From: Salmonella bongori NCTC 12419
GTDB taxonomy: Bacteria > Pseudomonadota > Gammaproteobacteria > Enterobacterales > Enterobacteriaceae
DNA length: 64,000 nt
Reading direction: 5' to 3'
NCBI RefSeq assembly: GCF_000252995.1
Contig: NC_015761.1
Location: 1,178,001-1,242,000 of the forward strand
Part shown: one piece after another, positions 17,392 through 26,628 of the stretch
How positions within the stretch are numbered: position 1 is the stretch's first letter
Layout: each line of letters starts with the position of its first letter
Notes under the pieces: generated by a model
What the model was told of the DNA's origin: nothing
Databases searched by the model: none
The model's input: the letters and a program-made list of their open reading frames with translations, nothing else
Made by a program: the position numbers and the translations under genes

Positions 17392-17869
17392 GATATCCAC
17401 TCTCCTGTTAAGTAGATGTTTAATTACTTATTTATCTGTCAGATGTATGTATTCATAGCCTATTGGTGCGTTATGCAGATGTTAATGCGGCAATGCCTGG
17501 CGTGTTTCTTGTACAGGTAATAAGATACATAGCCTAATGTCAATAGAACTAAAATAGATGTCTATTCAGGAGCGCAATGATGATTTATCTGATACAATTA
17601 ATTGATTATTATTAGAAATAAGGTTGATATGTGTAAATGAATGGTATAATGAACTTTAACTCTCATTTGCTTAACTAATCATGACTGTACTTCTTTGATT
17701 TATATAAATAAAAAGAAGATCTATTCATTGAATGTACTATAAGTAAAAAATCAACTACCCATCAACAGAGTTATTATTATCCCTGTGAGGAGGGAATATT
17801 TGTCTATTCTTACTCTGGAGGTCTTGCATCAGGTAAAAAAACAAAAGTAGAGTATTGCGCGGAGGAACT
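17392..17869. other. AT-rich divergent promoter region, cdtB / small peptide gene
   Basis: About 480 bases of low-GC sequence holding promoters in both directions. I found no convincing PhoP box with proper spacing toward cdtB (best partial: TGTTTA near 17419, wrong orientation). No gene is seen. Confidence 0.4.
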
Positions 17870-18037
17870 ATGAGTAGAATTAAGTCTATATGGCTGCTAT
17901 TATTTTTGGCCTTCTTTACTTCTCTTTTTTCCCTGTCAGCGCTGGCGATGACATGCATGGATCAAGGGCACTCGGCAGATGATTGCGCTCAGATATGTAG
18001 TGGTCTTGATCCATTTGGATTTATATGGTGTTTGTGA
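17870..18037 (+). CDS. 55-residue cysteine-rich secreted peptide
   Basis: Starts with a strong GGAGG Shine-Dalgarno 5 bases before ATG. A signal peptide (hydrophobic 7-26, cleavage after ALA at about 27) is followed by a mature segment of about 28 residues, MTCMDQGHSADDC-AQICSG-...-WCL, with four cysteines. This suggests a small disulfide-bonded periplasmic or secreted peptide. No known family is recognised. It is divergent from cdtB and followed by a terminator hairpin. A degenerate relative with the same C-x3-G-x-S-x2-D-C-A pattern lies in the pagC leader. Confidence 0.6.
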   Translation: MSRIKSIWLLLFLAFFTSLFSLSALAMTCMDQGHSADDCAQICSGLDPFGFIWCL

Positions 18038-18061
18038 ATATTACATGAGATGTAAAACAAG

Positions 18062-18085
18062 CCTGGAGTGTCAGTCCACTCCAGG
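18062..18085 (+). terminator. terminator hairpin after the small peptide gene
   Basis: CCTGGAGTG / CACTCCAGG hairpin 25 bases past the stop; no strong T run on the plus strand. Confidence 0.6.
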
Positions 18086-18134
18086 CCCGGGGAAGGGCAG
18101 ATACTCTTTCGGATTTTAAAAGAATCGAGTAGTT

Positions 18135-21100
18135 TTATACAGCTTCGGCCTCCGGGGATGGTGGCTCTTCTTTAATCTGCCCTGACCGCAGCTCTTTACC
18201 TGCCTCAAAATGCTGGTAATCCGCTCCGTAATCAAACCACAGTTCTTCCCCGGCGCTGATGTTGCGTGTGGTGAGGTAAAAGGTAATGTTCTTTCCGACA
18301 AGGACCGCGCTGACGTTCTGTCTTGCTTCTGCCTCCGCGGTCCGGCGGCCAAATACCGGGTTGTTAATCAGGCTGAGGAGATTTCCCTGCGGCCAGGCAG
18401 AAACGATTCGCTCCTGGCTTCGTGTGGCAAAGTAATAATTACTGGCTTCCCTGCCATATTCTTTTTCATATTCACACCGTACCGTTTCGCTTTCCAGCAG
18501 GCGGCCGGAGTAGGGCCCCAGTACGGTGAAGGCGGGAAGGTCAGTACGCGCGTAAACGGTGCGTCCCCGGTAGCCGTCGCTGTCATCAAGAGGAATCGAC
18601 ACGGTCATCATGTCATTCATGCGCGCATCATGGTTACCTTCATTTTGCAGGAACCACTGGATATCCTGATTAATCCTGACTTTTATTCGCCGGGGGAGTC
18701 GGTTAAAAAGGCTACCCCAGAGAGTGACCTGTAAGGCCTCCTTTCCGCCTTCTGCCTGCTCCATAACCGATACCGTCGGGTCACGCCAGTGCTGCAGAAT
18801 CGGCAGGTTATTGTCTATCTGGTGCGTCCGCCAGGTCACGGCGTCTTCCTCTTTCTTGATTTGTTTTGCCTGCGGGGCAGAGATATCTTCTTCAGCCCAG
18901 GGAAGTGAGCGTTTATCTCCGATACTCTCCGAAGGCGTGCTCATTCTGACATCCTCTTTACCTGCGGCTGCCGATGCCTCTTGACTGGCACTCGTGACGG
19001 TTGCGGAGGGTGAGGGGCGAGTACGACCGGAAGGTATCTCGCTGTCTGTCAGCGTCAGATACTTTTTGGCGCTTCTGTAGGATATCCCCTGCGCTTGCGC
19101 CCATGTGGCCCACCCGCCTGACGTGCGGCGTTCCTCCGGTGACATGGAAAACCATGCCAGAAGTTGCGCCTCTGTGATGGGAGACCCTCTCTCTTTGAGA
19201 GGCTGCAGGCGTTCCATGCCAATGACAGTTAACCCTGTGTTTGTCAGATAGGTGGAGGCATTCAGGATAGATATTCCTTGTGCTTGCGCCCATGCTCTCC
19301 AGCCGCCAGCCTCACGCTTCGCCTCCTGCGACAGTTTTTGCCACGTCCGAATCTGCGTTTTGGTAATGGCGGAGCCCCTCTCTTCATGAGGCTGCAGTCG
19401 TTCCATGCCGAGGGGAGTTAGTCCGGCGTTCGTCAGATATTTTCTGGCACTGTTGATTGATATTCCCTGCGCTTGCGCCCATATCCTCCAGTCGCCGACC
19501 TCGCTGCGTGCTTCCGGTGACATGTTAAGCCATGCCTGGAGTTGTTCCTTCGTAATCCGGGAGATCCTCTTTTCAGGGGACTGTAGTCGTTCCATGCCGA
19601 AAGGAGTTAGTCCGGCGTTCGTCAGATATTTTCTGGCACTGCGGATTGATATTCCCTGCGTTTGCGCCCATGTCATCCAGTCGCCGACCTCACTGCGTGC
19701 TTCCGGTGACATGTTAAGCCATGCCTGGAGTTGTCCCTGCGTAATGTGAACGCCCCTCTCTTCAGTGGAGTGCAATCGTTCCATGCCACGTCGGGTCAGT
19801 CCGTTGTTTGTGAGATAAGAGTAGGCATTGCTGATGGATATCCCCTGCGACTTCGCCCACGGCATCCAGCCACCTGCCTCATGGCGTGCTGTCGGCGACA
19901 TGTTAAACCATTCCAGAAGTTGCGTTTCTGTGATAAGGGTGCCTTTCTCTTCGGTTGACTGCAATCGTTCTGCGCCACGGGGCGTTAAGCCTGAATTTGT
20001 CAGATAGTTCTTAGCGCTCCAGAGAGAGATTCCTTGTGTCTGTGCCCACTTTGTCCAGCCGCCAGCCTCGCGTTTCATCTCCTGTGGCAGATCCCGCCAC
20101 GCCTGAATCTGAGTATTGCTAATAGAGGCGTTTCTACCTTTTGCCGACTGCAGACGCGATATACCACGGGGAGTGAGCCCGCGGTGGGTCAGATAGACGC
20201 CTGCGCTAGTGAAGGATATCCCCTGCGCCTGTGCCCACGCTATCCAGCCGCCAGCCTCGCGTTTCTCCGCTGGCGACATATCCTGCCACGTCTGAATCTG
20301 CGTTTTGGTAATGACGGAGCCCCTCTCTTCGGGGGACTTCAAATGCGTCATGCCGCGGAAAGTTAACCCGCTATTTGTCAGATAGAGTCTGGCGTTGCTG
20401 ATGGATATCCCCTGAGTCTGTGCCCATGCTATCCAGCCGCCCGCTTCGTTTTTCGCTTCTTGTGGCAGGTCCTGCCACGCCTGAATTTGTTTGTCCGTGA
20501 TGGTGGAGCCTCGATCTTCGTCATGCCGCAATCGTTCTATACCGCGTGAGGTTAGTCCGCTGTCCGTCAGATATTTTCGGACGCTGCTGGCTGCTATCCC
20601 CTGTGTCCGCGCCCACGTTTTCGCGCCGCCTGTCTCGCGGCGAGCTTCCGGTGACATGTTAAACCACGCCAGAAGTTGCGTCACAGTAATGTAAGAACCC
20701 TTCTCTCCGGGGGATTGCAGTCGCTCCTTGCCGTAAGGGGTCAGTCCGGTATTGGTCAGATATTTTTTTGCACTACTGATTGCTATCCCCTGCGCTTGTG
20801 CCCATTTAACCCAGCCTCCAGTTTCGCGCTTCATCTCCTGCGGCAGATCCCGCCACGTCTGAATATGCGTACGGGTAATAGGGACTCCTTTTTCCTGCGG
20901 CGATTGCAGGCGCGTTATACCAAATGAGGTCAGTCCGCTATTCGTCAGATATTTTTGAGCACTTGTGATAGAGATCCCTTGCGCCTGTGTCCATTTAACC
21001 CAGCCGCCAACCTCGCGTTTCGCCTCCGGTGTCAGGTCATTCCATGCCTGAATCTGCTTGTTTGTGATGGGGAAACTTCTATTTTGGGGAAGATGCAGAC

Positions 21101-21905
21101 GTTCTATGCCACGGAGAGTCAACCCTGCATTTGACAAATAGGCCCCGGCGCTACCCATGCTTATTCCCTGTGCCAGTACCCACGTTACCCAGCCGCCAGC
21201 CTCGCTGCGTTCTTCCGGCGACATGTTAAGCCACATCAGGAGTTGTGTCTCAGTGATGGGCGAGCCTTTGTTTTCAAGTGATTTTATCCGTGCTTCGCCG
21301 CGGACGGTAAGCCCGATGTTTGATAAAAGTGCTCCGGCGCTTCCGGTGGATATCCCTTGCGCCCGCGCCCATTTTTTCCAACCGCCCGCCTCACGTTTCG
21401 CCTCCTGCGGCAGGTCACGCCATGTCTGAAGCTGCTCATTGGTAATAGGGGTTCCTTTTGGACGTGTTCCTGTGCTCTCTGTTGCGGTTGTTTCCCGGCT
21501 GTCTTCACTGACTGAGGATAGCGAGCTGTCAGCCTTCTCTTCCTGAGGTTGTACCGACTGCCACTCTTGATCACTCAGAGATAGCGTGACAGACGGAAAT
21601 ACACTGCTGCTACCGGAGGCGATGGCGCAGATGGTTTCACCGGTACCGTGCATACGATCTGCTGTGAAGCTATCCTGTCGTCCCGGAAACGCTAACGTCT
21701 TTAGCCTTAAAAAGTGCTTCAGCCTGTCCAGCGCCGATACCCCTTCATCCGGCTGATAAAAAACGCGAAAGCACAACGCGACCTCATCCTGAACGTGAAG
21801 GGGAAAGTAATCCTTAATGCTGGACCACGCCCCGCTGAACTCTGGCATTTCAGGATCGCTGCCTGTGAGTGAGCGAAAAGGAATGATGGTTCCAATCCCT
21901 CGCAT
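18135..21905 (-). CDS. putative T3SS effector: SlrP-type N-domain, 13 tandem 63-residue repeats, SET domain
   Basis: 1256 residues. The N-terminal part (about 25-115) has WSSIKDYFP...FYQPDEG...LKTLAFPG, matching the translocation domain of the two NEL effectors nearby (WEKIQFFFP...IFHPTRG...LKALTFPA). Residues 153-956 are 13 repeats of exactly 63 residues (the last one partial), consensus PITxTQLxAWxxMSPEAKRE, then AGGWxxWAQAQGISxxSA, then xxYLTNxGLTxxGxERLxS. The SET domain (about 1115-1240) has GRTVYARTDLPAFTVLGPYSG, the LINNP segment (families usually have NHS/NHD), QNVSAV, and GEELWFDYGADY. A Lys-rich QIKKEE lies in the linker. Predicted: injected lysine methyltransferase with a modular binding array. 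I know of no described Salmonella effector like it. AGGAG precedes ATG. Confidence 0.8.
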   Translation of the reverse strand: MRGIGTIIPFRSLTGSDPEMPEFSGAWSSIKDYFPLHVQDEVALCFRVFYQPDEGVSALDRLKHFLRLKTLAFPGRQDSFTADRMHGTGETICAIASGSSSVFPSVTLSLSDQEWQSVQPQEEKADSSLSSVSEDSRETTATESTGTRPKGTPITNEQLQTWRDLPQEAKREAGGWKKWARAQGISTGSAGALLSNIGLTVRGEARIKSLENKGSPITETQLLMWLNMSPEERSEAGGWVTWVLAQGISMGSAGAYLSNAGLTLRGIERLHLPQNRSFPITNKQIQAWNDLTPEAKREVGGWVKWTQAQGISITSAQKYLTNSGLTSFGITRLQSPQEKGVPITRTHIQTWRDLPQEMKRETGGWVKWAQAQGIAISSAKKYLTNTGLTPYGKERLQSPGEKGSYITVTQLLAWFNMSPEARRETGGAKTWARTQGIAASSVRKYLTDSGLTSRGIERLRHDEDRGSTITDKQIQAWQDLPQEAKNEAGGWIAWAQTQGISISNARLYLTNSGLTFRGMTHLKSPEERGSVITKTQIQTWQDMSPAEKREAGGWIAWAQAQGISFTSAGVYLTHRGLTPRGISRLQSAKGRNASISNTQIQAWRDLPQEMKREAGGWTKWAQTQGISLWSAKNYLTNSGLTPRGAERLQSTEEKGTLITETQLLEWFNMSPTARHEAGGWMPWAKSQGISISNAYSYLTNNGLTRRGMERLHSTEERGVHITQGQLQAWLNMSPEARSEVGDWMTWAQTQGISIRSARKYLTNAGLTPFGMERLQSPEKRISRITKEQLQAWLNMSPEARSEVGDWRIWAQAQGISINSARKYLTNAGLTPLGMERLQPHEERGSAITKTQIRTWQKLSQEAKREAGGWRAWAQAQGISILNASTYLTNTGLTVIGMERLQPLKERGSPITEAQLLAWFSMSPEERRTSGGWATWAQAQGISYRSAKKYLTLTDSEIPSGRTRPSPSATVTSASQEASAAAGKEDVRMSTPSESIGDKRSLPWAEEDISAPQAKQIKKEEDAVTWRTHQIDNNLPILQHWRDPTVSVMEQAEGGKEALQVTLWGSLFNRLPRRIKVRINQDIQWFLQNEGNHDARMNDMMTVSIPLDDSDGYRGRTVYARTDLPAFTVLGPYSGRLLESETVRCEYEKEYGREASNYYFATRSQERIVSAWPQGNLLSLINNPVFGRRTAEAEARQNVSAVLVGKNITFYLTTRNISAGEELWFDYGADYQHFEAGKELRSGQIKEEPPSPEAEAV
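19038..21449 (-). repeat. 13 tandem 189-bp coding repeats
   Basis: Units of exactly 189 bp without indels inside the effector gene. Units show two forms of the first helix (QIQTWRDLPQEAKRE and QLLAWFNMSPEARSE) arranged A B A A B A A/B A B B B A B. The most variable pairs are the two residues after GIS, the two between the tryptophans of WxxW, the pair after SA and the pair after GLT. Units 10 and 11 are the most alike. Confidence 0.95.
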
Positions 21906-22389
21906 AGTGGCTCCTGCTGATGTTTAATGGGTTTAATGTAAACCGGAGGCTAACATCGCTGATTGCCGTTTTCTTTAATATTATGTCCATGGGAGATAGC
22001 CTGTCTTCGCCTGGATAGCATACCCACAACAGAACGTGTCGGGTTGTTATTGTCGTGACGTGTAATATATGCCCAGGCGCCAGAACACGCAGTTTGTATT
22101 ATCTCCGGGGTGTGGTGGTTTTGGGTGAAATAGTATGATGATAATTTGCTTTTATTAGTTCTTTTTATCCAGAGTTCTGGGGTAGATTTGGTGGTTTATT
22201 GCAAATTCTATTTCGCTACCATTTTTGGTAGTGCCTGATATAGCTTCGAAAGTAAAAACTTACGAATGTAATAAAATATTTTTCATTCATAATATTTTAT
22301 TGCCAACCCTTTTTATAGCTGGTACGTTTTTCAATGTCAGGACTGACATCCAACACGTATTTATATAATAAAATACACAGGGATTATCC
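21906..22389. other. intergenic, promoter region of the SET effector and the autotransporter
   Basis: Divergent promoter region of about 480 bases, very AT-rich toward 22150-22320. No gene, tRNA or clear operator was recognised. Confidence 0.4.
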
Positions 22390-25300
22390 ATGAATAAAAT
22401 ATACGCTCTGAAGTATAGCGTCAGGCAAGGCGCGCTTGTGCCTGTTTCCGAACTGGCAACCCACGTAAAAAAATCATCTCGCACAGGTTTGATAAAAAAA
22501 ATTATTCCGTCGCTGCTCATTAATACCATTCTGTTAGGGTATTCGGTCTCATCGTTGGCCTCAGTAGTCAGGTATGATCTCCCTTACCAGACGATAAGAG
22601 ATTTTTCTGAGAATAAAGGGCAATTCACGCCGGGCAGTTTGAATATTCCCATTTACAACAAAACAGACGCGATTATTGGCTATTTGAATAAAGCGCCAAT
22701 GCCTGATTTCAGCAGTGCCAATCATCAGTCCGCGGTTGCTACTCTTGTTTCACCACAGTATATCGTAAGCGTAAAACATAATGGCGGTTATCAAAGCGTC
22801 AGTTTTGGTGATGGCGAAAATAAATATCGTCTTGTTGACAGAAATAATCAGCCGGGACGAGATTTTCATGCCCCACGTTTAAATAAGTTAGTTACAGAAG
22901 TTGAACCTTCTTTGATGACGCAGTCAGGGATGGTGTCTGGCGCTTATAGTGATAAAAATCGCTATCCCACATTCTACCGGATAGGGTCCGGGACCCAGGA
23001 AATTAAACAGACAGACGGGCAAATCATCTCCCTTTCCGGCGCATACAATTACCTGACCGGAGGAACGGCGGGTTCACTGGGGTCCTATGCTCAGGGCCAG
23101 ATGATCAGTGCCAATACCAATAAACAGTTGTATAACCTGGCGCAGGGTCCAATGGGAACCCATCCCCGCAGTGGTGATAGCGGTTCACCTTTATTTGCCT
23201 ATGATTCTGTTTTACAACAGTGGGTCATTGTTGGCGTGGATAGCTCCGGCGGTGGCGGAGGAACTAACTGGACGGTGGTTGATGCGGATTTTGTAAACCA
23301 GTCCATTCAGGAAGATACCGATGCGCCAGTAACCTTTGTGGCCGGGCAGGGGGCCTTACGCTGGGCATTTGACTCGACAGACGGCACGGGGACTCTTACC
23401 CAGCAAGAAACTGTTTATCAGATGCATGGTCAGAAAGACGCAGACCTGAATGCGGGTAAGAATCTGGTATTTAATGGTGCTGATGGCCAGATTGTCCTGG
23501 AAGACTCGGTTAACCAGGGGGCGGGGGCGCTGACGTTTAACGGCAATTATACAGTATCCACTAATAACGGCTCTACCTGGCAGGGCGCAGGTCTGGATAT
23601 TTCCCGGGATGCGGAGGTGATATGGCAGGTGAACGGGGTTCAGGGCGACAACCTGCATAAGATTGGCGAGGGAGTGCTGAAGGTCAATGGTACCGGTATT
23701 AACCCGGGCGGGCTGAAGGTCGGGGATGGGACGGTTATTCTGGCTCAGCGTCCGGATGAGGACGGCAAGGCACAGGCCTTCAGTTCGGTGAATATCGCCA
23801 GTGGCCGACCCACGGTGGTTCTTACCGACAGCCGGCAGGTTAATCCCGATAACATTAGCTGGGGGTTCAGGGGAGGCCGGCTTGATATAAACGGCAATGA
23901 CGTCACTTTTCATAAACTTAACGCCGCGGATAATGGTGCGAATATCATTAATGCCAGCGATACCTTTGCCACCGTTTCAATTAAGCCCATCACGGACATG
24001 ACGGTGACGATTAATGACTGGGATAAAAATAAAGCTTCCGGCGGTGCTGCCGGGTTATTGTATAAATATAATAATCCTTACGCCCATACAGTGGATTATT
24101 TTATCCAGAAGAGGAAAGGATATGGATTTTATCCTGTCAATCAGTCAGATAACGACAGTTGGGAGTATGTCGGGCACAATGAGACGCAGGCCATTGAACA
24201 GGTAAAATCGCGGCGGCCCGTCGATGATCGGATGTATCATGGTAATCTTGCTGGCAATATTGATCTTAATATTGATACCTCTCGCAGTAGCGGCGGCGTT
24301 ATTTTTGATGGCAATATAGATACGCCTGAGGGCGGATTAATGCAGTCTGGGGGCCAACTGACGTTCCAGGGCCATCCGGTTATCCACGCCTATAATAATA
24401 AAGGAGTGGCAGATAAGCTTAAATCTCTTGGTGACGATTCGGTCAGGACTCAACCCACCTCTTTTGACCAGCCTGACTGGGAGGGCCGGACATTTCGTCT
24501 GAAAACGCTGTTGCTGAAAAATACCGATTTCGGCCTGGCCAGAAACGCGTCGCTGAACGGAGATATTGAGGCAGTGCATTCGTCCGTGACGCTGGGTACG
24601 CCGAATGTGTATATCGATCTGAATGACGGGAATGGCACAAAAGTAACGCCACAAAAGGGAACCTCAGTTGCCAGGCAAGACACGGACAGGAGCCGCTATG
24701 CCGGGAAAGTGACGCTTGGCGAACAATCAACTCTGGACGTACGTGAAATTTTCACCGGCAGTATCCAAAGTCAGGATAGCGCTGTCACGGTGTCCTCCCG
24801 CCATGCGACACTGGATGGTTACAGCCGGTTCGGCAACACGTCACTGGCTCTTCAGGAGGGAGCCCGATTGACCGCTACCGGTGGGTGGTGGAGTGATTCA
24901 GACGTCATTGTCGGACCAGCCGCTACGTTGAGTCTGGCCGGTACGTCCGTAACCGGCCAGCCGGGGCAGGTGAGTCCGGCGTTTTATTCCACCGATTATG
25001 GCGCAGGTTATCAACTGGATACCGGCAGCCAGTTACACTTCTCTCCCTACACTTTTGTCACGGGTGATATTCGGGCAAAGGGGGATACAGGGATCTCTAT
25101 TGGTGGTGAGGACGGTGTTGCCCTGGCAGATAACCTGCCCCTGGGGGAACAGATGATGTACAGTCTGTTCAATGGCTTTCGAAACGTTTATTCGGGTAAT
25201 GTCAGCGTCCCGCAAGGGCGAATGACAATGACGGATACGCAGTGGCAAATGCCCGGTGATTCTCATACCGGCGCACTGCGTATGATACGGTCGCTGGCCG

Positions 25301-26544
25301 GCTTTACCGGTCGCGGATTTAATTCCCTGACTACGAATACGTTACAGGCCAACCAGTCCGCTTTTGCGCTCAGAACGGACCTGAAGGACAGCGACAAAAT
25401 TGTGGTGAACCAGAAAGCAGAGGGCCGGGATAACACCCTGTTTGTGAATTTCCTGAAAAAACCATCCGGGCAGGAGCCTCTGAATATTCCACTGGTCAGC
25501 GCCCCGGCGGGGACAAATCCGGCGATGTTTAAGGCCGCCGAGCGGGTGACCGGGTTTAGTCTGGTGACGCCGACTCTGCACACGACAGAACAGGATGGCA
25601 AAATACAGTGGGTACTGGATGGCTTTAAGTCCGCGCCGGACAAGGGGTCAGCCACCTCGGCCAACAGCTTTATGGGCATGGGATATAAAAACTTCATGAC
25701 CGAAGTCAACAACCTGAACAAGCGTATGGGGGATCTGCGTGATACTCAGGGCGAGGACGGAATGTGGGTACGTATCATGAACGGCGCCGGAACCGGTGAC
25801 GCCGGATATTCTGATCGTTACACCCATCTGCAAACGGGGTTTGATAAAAAACACCGGTTGTCAGGTGCTGACTTGTTCACTGGTGTGTTGATGAGTTATA
25901 CCGACAGCAGCGCCAGTGGACGGGCCTACAGCGGCGACACGCATTCGCTCGGGGGTGGGATGTACGCATCCGTGATGTTTGATTCGGGGATATATATGGA
26001 TGTTATCGGCAAGTATATTCATCATGATAATGACTATAACGCCGGTTTTGCTGGTCTGGGCAAACGGAATTACGGTACACACTCATGGTATGCTGGCCTG
26101 GAAGGCGGATACCGTTACCGTCTGACAGAAAGCCTGTATATTGAGCCGCAGGCGGAACTGGTATATGGAACCGTCTCCGGAACAACGCTGAAATGGAATG
26201 ATAATGGTATGGATGTGTCGATGCGCAGCAAAACGTATAATCCGTTGATAGGGCGTACAGGCGTGGCATTGGGCAAAACGTTCAGTGGCAAGGACTGGAG
26301 CGTTACGGCCCGTACAGGTGTGGATTACCAGTTTGACCTGGTGGCCAATGGCGAGACGGCGCTACGCGATGCCTCCGGCGAGAAACGTTTCACTGGTGAA
26401 AAAGACAGCAGAATGCTGTACAACGTGGGGCTGAATGCGCAGGTGAAGGACAATGTGCGCTTTGGACTGGAGCTGGAGCAGTCGGCATTTGGCAAATATA
26501 ATGTTGACCATGCCATAAACGCCAACTTCCGCTACATGTTCTGA
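22390..26544 (+). CDS. SPATE-type serine protease autotransporter
   Basis: 1384 residues. The long signal peptide with the SPATE-specific extension begins MNKIYALKYS and is cleaved near SLAS (about 57). The chymotrypsin-like passenger has His130 in VKHNGGYQ and the catalytic Ser264 in GDSGSP. A beta-helix follows to about 1100. The linker EVNNLNKRMGDL gives self-cleavage between Asn1107 and Asn1108, releasing the passenger. The barrel (about 277 residues) ends NANFRYMF. It is closest in feel to SepA/EatA/Pic-like SPATEs of E. coli and Shigella; SPATEs are rare in Salmonella (Boa of S. bongori is one example). The substrate cannot be told from sequence. A terminator follows. Confidence 0.95.
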   Translation: MNKIYALKYSVRQGALVPVSELATHVKKSSRTGLIKKIIPSLLINTILLGYSVSSLASVVRYDLPYQTIRDFSENKGQFTPGSLNIPIYNKTDAIIGYLNKAPMPDFSSANHQSAVATLVSPQYIVSVKHNGGYQSVSFGDGENKYRLVDRNNQPGRDFHAPRLNKLVTEVEPSLMTQSGMVSGAYSDKNRYPTFYRIGSGTQEIKQTDGQIISLSGAYNYLTGGTAGSLGSYAQGQMISANTNKQLYNLAQGPMGTHPRSGDSGSPLFAYDSVLQQWVIVGVDSSGGGGGTNWTVVDADFVNQSIQEDTDAPVTFVAGQGALRWAFDSTDGTGTLTQQETVYQMHGQKDADLNAGKNLVFNGADGQIVLEDSVNQGAGALTFNGNYTVSTNNGSTWQGAGLDISRDAEVIWQVNGVQGDNLHKIGEGVLKVNGTGINPGGLKVGDGTVILAQRPDEDGKAQAFSSVNIASGRPTVVLTDSRQVNPDNISWGFRGGRLDINGNDVTFHKLNAADNGANIINASDTFATVSIKPITDMTVTINDWDKNKASGGAAGLLYKYNNPYAHTVDYFIQKRKGYGFYPVNQSDNDSWEYVGHNETQAIEQVKSRRPVDDRMYHGNLAGNIDLNIDTSRSSGGVIFDGNIDTPEGGLMQSGGQLTFQGHPVIHAYNNKGVADKLKSLGDDSVRTQPTSFDQPDWEGRTFRLKTLLLKNTDFGLARNASLNGDIEAVHSSVTLGTPNVYIDLNDGNGTKVTPQKGTSVARQDTDRSRYAGKVTLGEQSTLDVREIFTGSIQSQDSAVTVSSRHATLDGYSRFGNTSLALQEGARLTATGGWWSDSDVIVGPAATLSLAGTSVTGQPGQVSPAFYSTDYGAGYQLDTGSQLHFSPYTFVTGDIRAKGDTGISIGGEDGVALADNLPLGEQMMYSLFNGFRNVYSGNVSVPQGRMTMTDTQWQMPGDSHTGALRMIRSLAGFTGRGFNSLTTNTLQANQSAFALRTDLKDSDKIVVNQKAEGRDNTLFVNFLKKPSGQEPLNIPLVSAPAGTNPAMFKAAERVTGFSLVTPTLHTTEQDGKIQWVLDGFKSAPDKGSATSANSFMGMGYKNFMTEVNNLNKRMGDLRDTQGEDGMWVRIMNGAGTGDAGYSDRYTHLQTGFDKKHRLSGADLFTGVLMSYTDSSASGRAYSGDTHSLGGGMYASVMFDSGIYMDVIGKYIHHDNDYNAGFAGLGKRNYGTHSWYAGLEGGYRYRLTESLYIEPQAELVYGTVSGTTLKWNDNGMDVSMRSKTYNPLIGRTGVALGKTFSGKDWSVTARTGVDYQFDLVANGETALRDASGEKRFTGEKDSRMLYNVGLNAQVKDNVRFGLELEQSAFGKYNVDHAINANFRYMF

Positions 26545-26574
26545 GTGGTGGCGTTTGCATTATATCGTCACAGA

Positions 26575-26598
26575 CAGCGCCTCAGGGCGCTGTTTTTT
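26575..26598 (+). terminator. terminator of the autotransporter gene
   Basis: CAGCGCC / GGCGCTG hairpin followed by TTTTTT. Confidence 0.9.
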
Positions 26599-26628
26599 AT
26601 CGGACATGTCGCTTCGCAGGAGGGGACG

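Noticed and set aside
18135..21905. Idea that the repeats are authentic TAL repeats
   Set aside because: Unit length is 63, not 33-35 residues, and the sequence is unrelated; only the principle of a variable pair in a repeat is similar.
18135..21905. CRISPR-like array
   Set aside because: 189-bp units are wholly coding and in frame, with no spacer-repeat alternation.
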